From NCBI GenBank assembly GCA_022708765.1, contig JAKIYB010000022.1:347-14800 (forward strand): DNA of 14,454 nt, in the 5' to 3' direction. The stretch is from Armatimonadota bacterium. Lineage in GTDB: Bacteria; Armatimonadota; Hebobacteria; CAIYQO01. The notes beneath the pieces are model-generated. The model saw only the letters and a program-made list of their open reading frames with translations. It was not told the origin of the DNA and did not search any database. Both the position numbers and the translations under genes were made by a program. This document shows positions 7,080 through 13,893 of this stretch, one piece after another. The stretch's first letter is position 1. Each line of letters begins with the position of its first letter.

Positions 7080-8090
7080 ATGATCCGTGTATCGCTCGTT
7101 GTCTTGCTGCTGGCGTCGTTCTGCCTGTCGCTCGCGTCGCTGGCCGCGCCGACCAAGTGGTTTGTGACCGGCTATGTACAGGGTCGCGTCACGGACACGC
7201 TGGATTCGGCCCCTCCGTCGCCGTCGTCCTTCCAGATTCGTCGCGCGTATATGTATGTCCGCGGCTCGGTGGATGAGCACATCACCGGCACGCTGCTGCT
7301 GGCCATGCAGCCCACCGTGCGCGCCGAGCACGCGTTTGCCGAATACGCGTCGAAGCCATACATGGTGCGCCTCGGCCTGGTGCCGCTGCCCATCGGTTAT
7401 GAGATTCCGCTCACTTCCAGCCGTCTCATCACGCTGGAGCGCTCGCAGATCGTCACCGACCTGGTTGTGAAAAACGGCGGGCAAGACATCTACTTCTTCG
7501 ATCGCGGCGTCTTCCTCTACTACCTGCCGGCGAAGGGTCTGAATGTCTCGGCCGCTCTCATCAACGGCCAGCCGGTGGAAAACAGCGGCGGCGCCGAAGG
7601 CCTGTTCACCAGTGACCGCAACGACGGCAAGCCGATTGTCGCCCGCGTGGGCTACAGCATTCCCGGCGGCGAAATGGGCGTGTCTTACTATGGCGGCAAC
7701 CGCCGCGTCCGCGTAGCCGCCCCCGCAAGTGACGGCAGCCAGCGGCTGACGCTCTACGCCTTCGACCTGGCGACCAACCGCGGCCCCTTCACCATCATCC
7801 TCGAGGCGATGGCGGCCACCGACGGCGGCATCGAGAAGAATGGCGGCTACCTGACCGTAGCCTACCGCAAGGCAGGTTCCGCGTCGCAGCCCTATCTGCG
7901 CATTGACATCGAGGACCAGAACACCAATGCGCCGAATACCAACTACCAGCGGTTGACCGCCGGCTACGCGTACTACCTGAACCCCACCTCCAAGGTGTCG
8001 CTGGAGTTCGAATCCATTGACGCCGGCGCGAACTTCGCTCCCGGGCAGCCGAACAGCCGGCTGACCGGCCAGTATCAGATCATCTTCTGA
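7080..8090 (+). CDS. Outer-membrane beta-barrel porin, phosphate-selective O/P-like (porin 1)
   Basis: This 336-aa protein has a signal peptide (residues 1-22: basic MIR, hydrophobic core, SLA|AP cut) and then alternating amphipathic strands through to a C-terminal ...YQIIF, the Phe-ending signal used by the BAM outer-membrane assembly machinery. The N-terminal part (GYVQGRVTDTL, RRAYMYVRGSVDEH, PIGYEIPLTSSRLITLERS) matches OprO/OprP-type porins. It should form an anion or small-solute channel in the outer membrane. ATG 7080 has TAAGGAG 7 nt upstream (7066-7072); the frame is open back to 6912, but that extension crosses the lysS hairpin and lacks protein character. It is a clear paralogue of porin 2 at 8314-9318 and has its own promoter and terminator. 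Phosphate as substrate is inferred from family and from pstSC downstream. Confidence 0.8.
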   Translation: MIRVSLVVLLLASFCLSLASLAAPTKWFVTGYVQGRVTDTLDSAPPSPSSFQIRRAYMYVRGSVDEHITGTLLLAMQPTVRAEHAFAEYASKPYMVRLGLVPLPIGYEIPLTSSRLITLERSQIVTDLVVKNGGQDIYFFDRGVFLYYLPAKGLNVSAALINGQPVENSGGAEGLFTSDRNDGKPIVARVGYSIPGGEMGVSYYGGNRRVRVAAPASDGSQRLTLYAFDLATNRGPFTIILEAMAATDGGIEKNGGYLTVAYRKAGSASQPYLRIDIEDQNTNAPNTNYQRLTAGYAYYLNPTSKVSLEFESIDAGANFAPGQPNSRLTGQYQIIF

Positions 8091-8123
8091 TTCCGTCTGG
8101 ATACGACTGACCATCACGACCAT

Positions 8124-8161
8124 AACGGAGCCTTGCGCCATGCGAGGCTCCGTTGCCTTTT
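8124..8161 (+). terminator. Rho-independent-type terminator of porin 1
   Basis: AACGGAGCCT (8124-8133) and AGGCTCCGTT (8145-8154) form a perfect 10-bp stem with an 11-nt loop, followed by GCC and TTTT. It lies 33 nt after the stop codon. Confidence 0.75.
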
Positions 8162-8185
8162 GGGACACCTGCAGCGTCAACGTTT

Positions 8186-8272
8186 CTTGAAAAAATGGCT
8201 TGACGATTTAAGAAGTCCTTGAGCATCCGTTAGCCTGCGCTTGAGAATTGGGAGGAGTTTTTCCGTTATAAA
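8186..8272 (+). promoter_or_regulatory. Porin 2 promoter region with four CTTGA repeats
   Basis: CTTGA occurs at 8186, 8199, 8218 and 8240 on the plus strand. The last overlaps TTGAGA (8241-8246), a -35 candidate 20 bp before TATAAA (8267-8272), a spacing longer than ideal. The repeats might be regulator half-sites (a phosphate response would fit the neighbours), but the irregular steps of 13, 19 and 22 bp do not match the 11-bp period of a Pho box. Confidence 0.35.
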
Positions 8273-8313
8273 TAAAGCGCGAATGCAAATTTGATGAGAG
8301 GACCAGAAACACA

Positions 8314-9318
8314 ATGAGAATCAGCATGTTTGCGGCACTTGTCGCGCTGGTTGCGACAGCGTTGATGCCGGCGTTGGCCGCGCCGTCCGTGAAGATCGGC
8401 GGCTATGTTCAGGTGCGATTCACCGACACGCTGGGCGCAAAGGACGACGGCGCCATTGACGGCATCGCCAAAGGCGTCAGCGGCTTCGGCGAATCATCCA
8501 GTTTCGGCTTGCGCCGCGCGCGGTTGTCAGTGAAGGCCACGCTCGATGAGCATAGCCTGGCCGCGCTGGAAATTGACATGTCGAAATCCGGCGTCGAGAC
8601 GAAGAAAGCGTACCTGGCTTACCAGTGGCAGGATCTGTATTTCGTCGCCGGCCGCGACACCATCCCCTTTGGGTACGAACTGCAGCTTTCCTCGTCGGGG
8701 CTCACCACGCTGGAGCGCTCGATGATCTCCCAGACGCTGCCCGAATACGCTACCGGATTGAAGATAACCCCGGGCTCGGTCTACCTGCCGTTAAAAACGA
8801 CGGTGGGCATCTTCAACGGCAACGACCCCGCGAAGTCCATCGCCGTGTCCGGCGCCAGCGGCTCCGTCAACAGCTTTGAAGATACCAACAACAACAAGGT
8901 GTTAAGCGTCACCACCGAATTGCCGGTGGGTGACCATAAAATCGGCGCGTCGTACCTGACGGACCTGGGCGGACACACCGCGACGGCCGGGTATGCCACC
9001 GCCAGTATCGGGAAGATCGGTCTTTCCGCCGAATATATCGCGAGCGAGTTCGATAAATACATGGCGAATCTGGGCGCGCCGCAAAACCACGGGTACTATC
9101 TGCAGGTTGCCTACGCCGTGAAACCCACGACCACGGTTTACGCTCGCTACGATTCCCTGAACAACGCGATCATTGCGGAGAAGACGCGCACGACGGTGGG
9201 CGCGGCGGTGCAGTTGACCGATAACACCGAGCTGACACTCGAATACCAGATGATTGACGACCCGGCGAAAGCCGCACTGGACGGGGCTGTGGGCGTGCAG
9301 TTGCAGGGAAAATTCTAG
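8314..9318 (+). CDS. Outer-membrane beta-barrel porin, phosphate-selective O/P-like (porin 2)
   Basis: This 334-aa protein has a signal peptide (MRISMFAALVALVATALMPA, cut ALA|AP after residue 22) followed by barrel strands and a final ...VQLQGKF with C-terminal Phe. GGYVQVRFTDTLG, FGLRRARLSVKATLDEH and IPFGYELQLSSSGLTTLERS align block by block with porin 1, showing an old tandem duplication. It should form an outer-membrane channel, probably for phosphate or another anion. An SD-like GAGAGGA lies at 8296-8302, 11 nt before the ATG. It is the gene immediately before pstS, which has its own promoter. The two porins differ mainly in the loops, so they may differ in selectivity or expression; this is inference. 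Confidence 0.82.
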   Translation: MRISMFAALVALVATALMPALAAPSVKIGGYVQVRFTDTLGAKDDGAIDGIAKGVSGFGESSSFGLRRARLSVKATLDEHSLAALEIDMSKSGVETKKAYLAYQWQDLYFVAGRDTIPFGYELQLSSSGLTTLERSMISQTLPEYATGLKITPGSVYLPLKTTVGIFNGNDPAKSIAVSGASGSVNSFEDTNNNKVLSVTTELPVGDHKIGASYLTDLGGHTATAGYATASIGKIGLSAEYIASEFDKYMANLGAPQNHGYYLQVAYAVKPTTTVYARYDSLNNAIIAEKTRTTVGAAVQLTDNTELTLEYQMIDDPAKAALDGAVGVQLQGKF

Positions 9319-9419
9319 CCTTTCAAACGCGTATGAGTATGGGAGATACATCCTGGCGAGAGATATGAACGTACCTTAATCTGAGACTATGCGGAAAGCG
9401 GGACGGGTGGCGCGGAAAT

Positions 9420-9428
9420 TGGTATGAT
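9420..9428 (+). promoter_or_regulatory. pstS: Extended -10 promoter for pstSC
   Basis: TGGTATGAT (9420-9428) is a -10 box with TGn extension. The matching -35 position (9400-9405, GGGACG) is poor, suggesting an activator-dependent or extended -10 promoter. I found no recognisable Pho box in 9319-9470. Confidence 0.45.
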
Positions 9429-9470
9429 ACGCGTGGCATCCCCGCGGATTCAGACGAAACGGAGAGAACA

Positions 9471-10367
9471 ATGCCGACAATGTTACGTATGCTGCTTGCG
9501 AGCATGGCAGTGCTGACGCTCATATGGAGCGCCGGCTGCGCGCCCACCCGGCAGAATGCCGGGTCGGGGCAGACGCGGGTTACGCCGACGGCGGTCGAGA
9601 TCAAAGGCTCCGACACGATGGTGAATCTGAACCAGGCGTGGGCGGAAAGTTACATGCAGGAGAACCGTAACACGCGGGTGGTGGTGAACGGCGGCGGCTC
9701 CGGCACCGGCATCGCCGCGCTGATCGAAGGAAAGACCGATATCGCGGCCGCCTCGCGGGCGATGACACAGGAAGAAATTGACGCCGCCACCAAAGACGGG
9801 CACGCGCCGGTCAAACATATCGTAGGTCTGGACGGCATCGCGGTGATCGTCAATCCCGCCAACCCGGTGAAGTCGCTCACCGTGGCGCAACTGGCGGCGA
9901 TGTATACCGGCAAGACGACGGACTGGAAGCAGGTCGGCGGGAAAGCCGGGAAGATTGTGCTGCTGGGTCGCGAGGTAAATTCCGGCACGCACGTCTTCTT
10001 CAAGGAGCATGTCATCCAGGGCGGGAACAGCAAAGCGAGCGCCGATTATGCGAAATCCACCCTTTTCGTCTCCTCTTCGCAGGCCATCGTCAGCGAGGTG
10101 GCGAATAATCCACGCGCCATCGGTTACGTCGGACTGGGCTACGTCAGCGACACCGTGCGCGCGCTGCCCATCGCTTCCGCGACGGGAAAGCCGGCGGTGG
10201 CGCCGTCGCCGGAGAGTGTCGTTGCCGGGACATACCCGATCTCGCGGCCGCTGTATTACTACACACTCGGCGAACCGAGCGGCGCGGTGAAGGCGTTTCT
10301 CGATTACGTGCTGAGTCCCGACGGGCAGGCGGTGGTACGCGAGCTGGAATTCGTCCCCGTAAAATAA
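9471..10367 (+). CDS. pstS: Phosphate ABC transporter substrate-binding lipoprotein PstS
   Basis: This 298-aa protein binds phosphate in the periplasm and passes it to the Pst permease. It has a lipoprotein signal with lipobox WSAGC (lipidated C23), then a low-complexity linker to about residue 42. Phosphate-contact motifs of the family are visible: KGSDTM (45-50), NGGGSGTGIAAL (73-84), ASRAM (94-98), GLDGIAVIVNP (119-129) and GREVNSGT (166-173). The late YYYT and FLDYVLSPDGQ blocks are normal PstS C-terminal marks. ATG 9471 follows GGAGAG (9461-9466) by 4 nt. It is followed 10 nt later by pstC, so the two are one operon. Length is normal. Confidence 0.96.
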   Translation: MPTMLRMLLASMAVLTLIWSAGCAPTRQNAGSGQTRVTPTAVEIKGSDTMVNLNQAWAESYMQENRNTRVVVNGGGSGTGIAALIEGKTDIAAASRAMTQEEIDAATKDGHAPVKHIVGLDGIAVIVNPANPVKSLTVAQLAAMYTGKTTDWKQVGGKAGKIVLLGREVNSGTHVFFKEHVIQGGNSKASADYAKSTLFVSSSQAIVSEVANNPRAIGYVGLGYVSDTVRALPIASATGKPAVAPSPESVVAGTYPISRPLYYYTLGEPSGAVKAFLDYVLSPDGQAVVRELEFVPVK

Positions 10368-10377
10368 GGAGCACCGC

Positions 10378-11433
10378 GTGTCGTCCGAACCCGTCTCCCA
10401 TGAGCCGACAGATGCCGAGACTCCACCCGAGAACGCGCTCAGCGCGTCGCGGTTCGCCGTGCGCCGCACGCGCGCCGCGGAGCAAGCGCGCACCCGCCGG
10501 TTCTGGGAATGGATCATCGAGCACGGTCTCATGCTCATCGGCCTGGTGGCGGTAGCGGCGGTGATCCTGGTGCTGCTCTTCATGCTGCGCGACGCCCTGC
10601 CGCTTTTCTTCACAGATAAGATGCCGTTGCATCACTTCATCTTCGGCACGGAGTGGCGACCGATTTCGTTCCCGGCGCAATACGGCATCTGGGCGCTTAT
10701 CATGGGCACCATCATCGTGACAGTGGGCGCGTCGGTGATCGCTATCCCGCTTGGTTTTGCCTGCGCCGTCTACCTGGCGGAGCTGGCCCCGCGGGCGGTG
10801 CGCGAGATCATGAAGCCCACGGTGGAGCTGCTGGCGGCCATCCCCTCAGTGGTCATCGGCTTCATCGGGTACGCGCTGCTGAGCAACTGGGTGCGCGATA
10901 CCTTCCGTCTGACCACCGGCCTGTGCGCGCTCACCGCCGTGCTGCTGCTGGCGCTGATGATGCTGCCCACCATCATTTCCATTGCCGAGGATGCCATCAC
11001 CGCCGTGCCGCGCACGTACCGCGAAGGTTCGCTGGCGCTGGGCGCCAGCCTGCTCTCCACCATCCGCCACGCCATCCTGCCGGCGGCGGGATCGGGGCTG
11101 GTGGCGGCGGCGATGCTCGGTATCGGGCGCGCGCTGGGCGAGACGATGGTGGTGCTCATGGTGGCGGGCAACTCCATCGAAGTACCGCTCGGGTTCCTGG
11201 GCAATCCGGATCTGACGCTGTGGAACAAACTCGCCACCCTCGTGCATAGCGGCTTCGGCTTCTTCGGCCCCGCGCGCACCATGACCGCCACCGTCGCCTC
11301 GGAAATGGGCGAGGTGGCCGTCGGCTCCGTCCACTACCACGCCCTCTTCGCGGTGGGCGCCCTCCTCGTCCTCATGAGCCTCACCATCACCCTGATCAGC
11401 GACTTCGCGCTGCGGCGGGTGAAGAAGTCGTAA
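10378..11433 (+). CDS. pstC: Phosphate ABC transporter permease PstC
   Basis: This 351-aa protein is an inner-membrane subunit of the Pst phosphate importer. It has a 47-residue hydrophilic, Arg-rich N-terminal tail, then about six membrane segments (roughly 48-70, 105-133, 148-169, 181-201, 238-262, 321-345). The EAA loop that contacts the ATPase is AVPRTYREGSLALGASLLSTIR (209-230), leading into AAAMLGIGRALGET (243-256). GTG 10378 has AAGGAG nine bases upstream. PstC works with PstA as a heterodimer on PstB, but neither pstA nor pstB follows: the next gene is convergent and only 4 nt away. The protein itself is complete. Confidence 0.95.
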   Translation: MSSEPVSHEPTDAETPPENALSASRFAVRRTRAAEQARTRRFWEWIIEHGLMLIGLVAVAAVILVLLFMLRDALPLFFTDKMPLHHFIFGTEWRPISFPAQYGIWALIMGTIIVTVGASVIAIPLGFACAVYLAELAPRAVREIMKPTVELLAAIPSVVIGFIGYALLSNWVRDTFRLTTGLCALTAVLLLALMMLPTIISIAEDAITAVPRTYREGSLALGASLLSTIRHAILPAAGSGLVAAAMLGIGRALGETMVVLMVAGNSIEVPLGFLGNPDLTLWNKLATLVHSGFGFFGPARTMTATVASEMGEVAVGSVHYHALFAVGALLVLMSLTITLISDFALRRVKKS

Positions 11434-11437
11434 GCGG

Positions 11438-12862
11438 CTACTCCCGCCTCCGTGTGGCTTTGCGCAACAGCCCCCACTGCGTGTAATACTCATTCGCCGG
11501 TTTCACCCCGGATGGCGTGGATGACGACTCCCCGCTGTGGTATACCGCAACGGCTGAAGGCATGAAGAAGATGCGCAACAGCAGATGAATGGCCAGGAAC
11601 AGCAAGAAAAATTCGATGCATTTCGTGATGCCGTTGCTGATGATCATTGCCGGTGAATTGTGGTGTGCCTCGCGCATCAACACATACCCCTCTTCGTGCT
11701 GTCCCACTGAGAGTTGACTATGTGTCCAAACAGAAAACGCATAACTATCAAACTCATCGCGAAGAGAAAATGCGGCGGCTCCCACGGCAACAAGTGCTCC
11801 CACCCATGCGATGACAAGCAGGAACACCGTAAAGGACCGAGCGAAGGTAACGCGGCGCCAGAGTGATATCAGCAGCGAAAGACCAAGCAGCAGCGCGGCG
11901 GTTCCGCCGGTGACCGCGCCGATGCGCATGGTGAGGTTGAAGCGCTCGAAAATGTATTGGCGGATCACATCCGTTGGATCGAGCAGGTATCCAGAGAAGA
12001 CCAATGCGGCCGCAATAACCGTTGACAGGAGCATCGTCAACCACGAGAGCGCGATGATGAGAGGATCCGGCATCCGCGCCGGCAGGAAGCGGCGCACGGT
12101 GCGACGCAGCCGCGCGAAACGTTCCAACCAGCGCCGCCTCGCCGGATGCCATGATACCCGCAAAGAAGCCGGGAATGCTCTGGCCACGACAGGCTGGGTC
12201 AGCAGCACGAGCAGCACCAGCGTCAGCATCATCTGTAGGACTTGCATGCATGCGCTGAGCAGCGCCGTGCTGACGATATGCGCCGGCGTGCGGCTTTGCT
12301 GGAGAAGGTGTTTGACACGAATAGGCGGCTTCGGAAGTTTTTCTTTCTCACCTGCGAATAACTCCATAGGCATTGGAAAAGGATATTTCGCGCGCACCGC
12401 GGCTTCTATCACGCGGTTGCGCTCCGCGACGGCTTTGTAGTCCGCTAGCCACCGTGGGATGCGCGGGTCGGTTGCGAGGACGTGCGCGTCGCGCAATTGT
12501 CGAGGGATGATGGCACAATCGTAAATAATTTGCCCTGCGGTAACGAACAAAATGGCAACCAGCACGAGCACGGTATAGCTCCGTGCCCAGCGCACGCGCA
12601 GCAGAAGCGCCAGGCCGGCCAGCGTTTGGGCAAATCCCCATGCCAGCTGTACGGGTTCGGTATAGACGTTGTCGCCGGCCAGTAAGCTGGCGAATGGCGG
12701 CGTGGCGATTCCCGGAAAGGCTTGATCCAACAGGGAGGAAATAGCATCCAGCACGGGGGTAATGCCCCAGATGAGGAGCAACACCGCCAGCAAACTGATA
12801 CCGAGCGGCAGCGGGATGCGGACTGGAGAGGGAGATCCGTTCCGCGCGAGGGGGTCGCTCAC
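11438..12862 (-). CDS. Polytopic membrane protein of unknown family with apparent internal duplication
   Basis: I do not recognise this 474-aa protein. It has about eight membrane segments (near residues 17-38, 73-90, 95-113, 195-222, 267-292, 313-335, 342-364, 406-433). The two halves look alike: LLLRVRWARSYTVLVLVAILF (86-106) against ISLWRRVTFARSFTVFLLVIAWV (332-354), and HIVSTALLSACMQVLQMMLTL (195-215) against MIISNGITKCIEFFLLFLAI (406-425), suggesting a duplicated four-helix unit. The halves are joined by a basic segment (240-264: many Arg), and the first half has a larger loop (114-194, with KEKLPKPPIR). The GTG start at 12862 has GGAGGT five bases upstream and a promoter at 12899-12927. 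No catalytic motif is visible. It is divergent from trxA and convergent with pstC (4-nt gap). It might be a transporter, sensor or envelope protein; this is unknown. Confidence 0.85.
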   Translation of the reverse strand: MSDPLARNGSPSPVRIPLPLGISLLAVLLLIWGITPVLDAISSLLDQAFPGIATPPFASLLAGDNVYTEPVQLAWGFAQTLAGLALLLRVRWARSYTVLVLVAILFVTAGQIIYDCAIIPRQLRDAHVLATDPRIPRWLADYKAVAERNRVIEAAVRAKYPFPMPMELFAGEKEKLPKPPIRVKHLLQQSRTPAHIVSTALLSACMQVLQMMLTLVLLVLLTQPVVARAFPASLRVSWHPARRRWLERFARLRRTVRRFLPARMPDPLIIALSWLTMLLSTVIAAALVFSGYLLDPTDVIRQYIFERFNLTMRIGAVTGGTAALLLGLSLLISLWRRVTFARSFTVFLLVIAWVGALVAVGAAAFSLRDEFDSYAFSVWTHSQLSVGQHEEGYVLMREAHHNSPAMIISNGITKCIEFFLLFLAIHLLLRIFFMPSAVAVYHSGESSSTPSGVKPANEYYTQWGLLRKATRRRE

Positions 12863-12898
12863 CCTATACCTCCGTGGCAGTCAGTGTTACCCGGTCGC

Positions 12899-12927
12899 AT
12901 TATACCATGCGCTCGCTTATCTGGAAA
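12899..12927 (-). promoter_or_regulatory. Promoter of the duplicated membrane-protein gene
   Basis: On the minus strand, TTTCCA (12927-12922), a 17-bp spacer, then TATAAT (12904-12899) with a TGG extension. The -10 is perfect and the -35 matches four of six. The start should be near 12892, about 30 nt before GTG 12862. Confidence 0.65.
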
Positions 12928-12949
12928 TATTAAACGCCATGACTGACGT

Positions 12950-12977
12950 TTGACAATATATAATTATATGGTAATAT
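12950..12977 (+). promoter_or_regulatory. trxA: trxA promoter with palindrome in the spacer
   Basis: TTGACA (12950-12955), a 16-bp spacer, then TAATAT (12972-12977) with a TGG extension. The spacer contains ATATAATTATAT (12958-12969), a perfect 12-bp palindrome, within a strongly AT-rich stretch. This makes a strong promoter and a possible binding site for a dimeric repressor between the two boxes. Confidence 0.65.
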
Positions 12978-13001
12978 ATAAAAAACAATGAGGAGGTTCC
13001 C

Positions 13002-13340
13002 ATGAGTGAGTTGGTGCGATCGGTGACGGCGGAAGCGTTTGACGGTGAAGCGCTGCGGGCGGAGACGCCGGTGGTGGTGGATTTCTGGGCGGCGTGGTGC
13101 GGGCCATGCCGCATGGTGGCGCCGGAGCTGGAGAAAGCGGCGGAGCAACTTGGCGGACGGGCGAAGATTCTCAAGGTGAATGTGGACGAGCAGCCCGCGC
13201 TGGCGGCGAAATACGGGGTGATGAGCATCCCGACGCTGGTGATCCTGCATCGCGGGCAGGAGATCGGGCGGCATGTTGGCTTTCTGCCGGCGACCGCGCT
13301 CGTAGATGCGCTGACGCAGTATCTGGGCGCGGCGGCCTGA
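13002..13340 (+). CDS. trxA: Thioredoxin
   Basis: This 112-aa protein is a cytoplasmic disulfide reductase of normal length. The active site is W32-C33-G34-P35-C36 within VVVDFWAAWCGPCRM, the cis-proline is P77 in SIPTLV, and the VNVDEQPALAAKYGV and VGFLP blocks are typical of thioredoxins. No signal peptide is present. ATG 13002 follows AGGAGG (12991-12996) by 5 nt, a strong site. It is monocistronic: its promoter is at 12950-12977 and a long hairpin follows the stop. It is divergent from the membrane-protein gene. A paralogous or alternative thioredoxin elsewhere cannot be excluded, so the symbol is by family. Confidence 0.96.
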   Translation: MSELVRSVTAEAFDGEALRAETPVVVDFWAAWCGPCRMVAPELEKAAEQLGGRAKILKVNVDEQPALAAKYGVMSIPTLVILHRGQEIGRHVGFLPATALVDALTQYLGAAA

Positions 13341-13359
13341 CGCCAGGTGACAGCATTTC

Positions 13360-13391
13360 GGGGGCGCGTCACCGCTCGGTGGCGCGTCCCC
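13360..13391. terminator. 15-bp hairpin between trxA and the convergent small gene
   Basis: GGGGGCGCGTCACCG (13360-13374), loop CT, then CGGTGGCGCGTCCCC (13377-13391), paired throughout with two G-U wobbles. No U-run follows on either strand, but the position, between convergent stops at 13340 and 13396, fits a bidirectional terminator. Confidence 0.65.
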
Positions 13392-13395
13392 AGCG

Positions 13396-13578
13396 TCAAT
13401 GCTCCCGCGGGCGCCGGACGAGTGCATCGCGGCAGCGGCGCAGTTCGCGCAGTTTTTCCAGCATGGCCGGCGACGCGCCTTCCCGGCGATACAGCGCCAG
13501 CAGGTCAAGGATGATGCGCGCTTCCTGGCGGCGATCAGTCGTACCCTTTTGTTCGTAATTCGGCGGCCCGTATGTCAT
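13396..13578 (-). CDS. Small hypothetical helical protein, 60 aa
   Basis: The protein begins MTYGPPNYEQKGTTDRRQEA and then forms one or two charged helices (ARIILDLLALYRREG, AMLEKLRELRRCRDALV). It has no membrane segment or signal. ATG 13578 has GGGGAGGGG (13585-13593) upstream with an SD-like GGAGG about 8 nt before the start, and the sequence becomes protein-like exactly here; the same frame is open to 13782, but that extension has no such site. It is highly basic at its C-terminus. No family is recognised; a DNA-, RNA- or protein-binding role is only a guess. It converges on trxA across a shared hairpin. Confidence 0.6.
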   Translation of the reverse strand: MTYGPPNYEQKGTTDRRQEARIILDLLALYRREGASPAMLEKLRELRRCRDALVRRPREH

Positions 13579-13807
13579 CGCATTCCCCTCCCCAGGTCGG
13601 CTAATGGCTTTCTTCCCACCCGGGGAAGCGGACATGAGCGTTTCCTGTCGCATTTTTCGACAATTTGTTACACAACCATCTGAATGGTTCCTTGTCACGG
13701 ACATCTCCCGCGGGGACGCTCGCCTGTCCATTGGGTGAAGCGCATCACCACCCAAAGGGATAAGTATGGAACAATAACACAAGGGGAGCGCCTGGCTCGC
13801 GCATTGC

Positions 13808-13837
13808 TTGACGCTGGCACGAGCAATCCGCTACAAT
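13808..13837 (+). promoter_or_regulatory. Promoter of the GAF-protein gene
   Basis: TTGACG (13808-13813), an 18-bp spacer, then TACAAT (13832-13837). Each box differs from consensus by one base. The start should be near 13844, about 50 nt before the ATG. Confidence 0.65.
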
Positions 13838-13839
13838 GC

Positions 13840-13859
13840 CGATGAGCATCGTCTCATCG
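13840..13859 (+). repeat. Hairpin at the predicted start site of the GAF-protein gene
   Basis: CGATGAG (13840-13846), loop CATCGT, CTCATCG (13853-13859): a perfect 7-bp stem. Placed at the transcription start, it could be an operator or a 5' stabilising hairpin. Confidence 0.5.
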
Positions 13860-13893
13860 CGATGTCCCCCATTCTACCGCGCGAGGGTGTCGC

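Larger units (their letters stand above)
13579..13893. other. Divergent intergenic region with several inverted repeats
   Basis: This 315-bp stretch separates the 60-aa gene and the GAF-protein gene. It contains AACCAT-CTGA-ATGGTT (13674-13689), TTGGGTG (13731-13737) with CACCCAA (13749-13755), the promoter at 13808-13837 and a hairpin at 13840-13859. I see no gene in it and no clear promoter for the minus-strand gene. Confidence 0.5.

Noticed and set aside
7062..8180. 372-codon minus-strand frame opposite porin 1
   Set aside because: A GC-rich antisense shadow of a well-supported gene, with no SD and a low-complexity product.
8186..8250. Pho box upstream of porin 2
   Set aside because: The CTTGA repeats do not have the 11-bp period or the CTGTCA sequence of PhoB sites.
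9483..10613. 376-codon minus-strand frame opposite pstS/pstC
   Set aside because: It spans two genuine genes on the other strand; the product is His/Arg-rich without domains.
13579..13782. Upstream extension of the 60-aa small gene
   Set aside because: The extra residues are not protein-like, and the purine-rich SD-like site lies just before ATG 13578.
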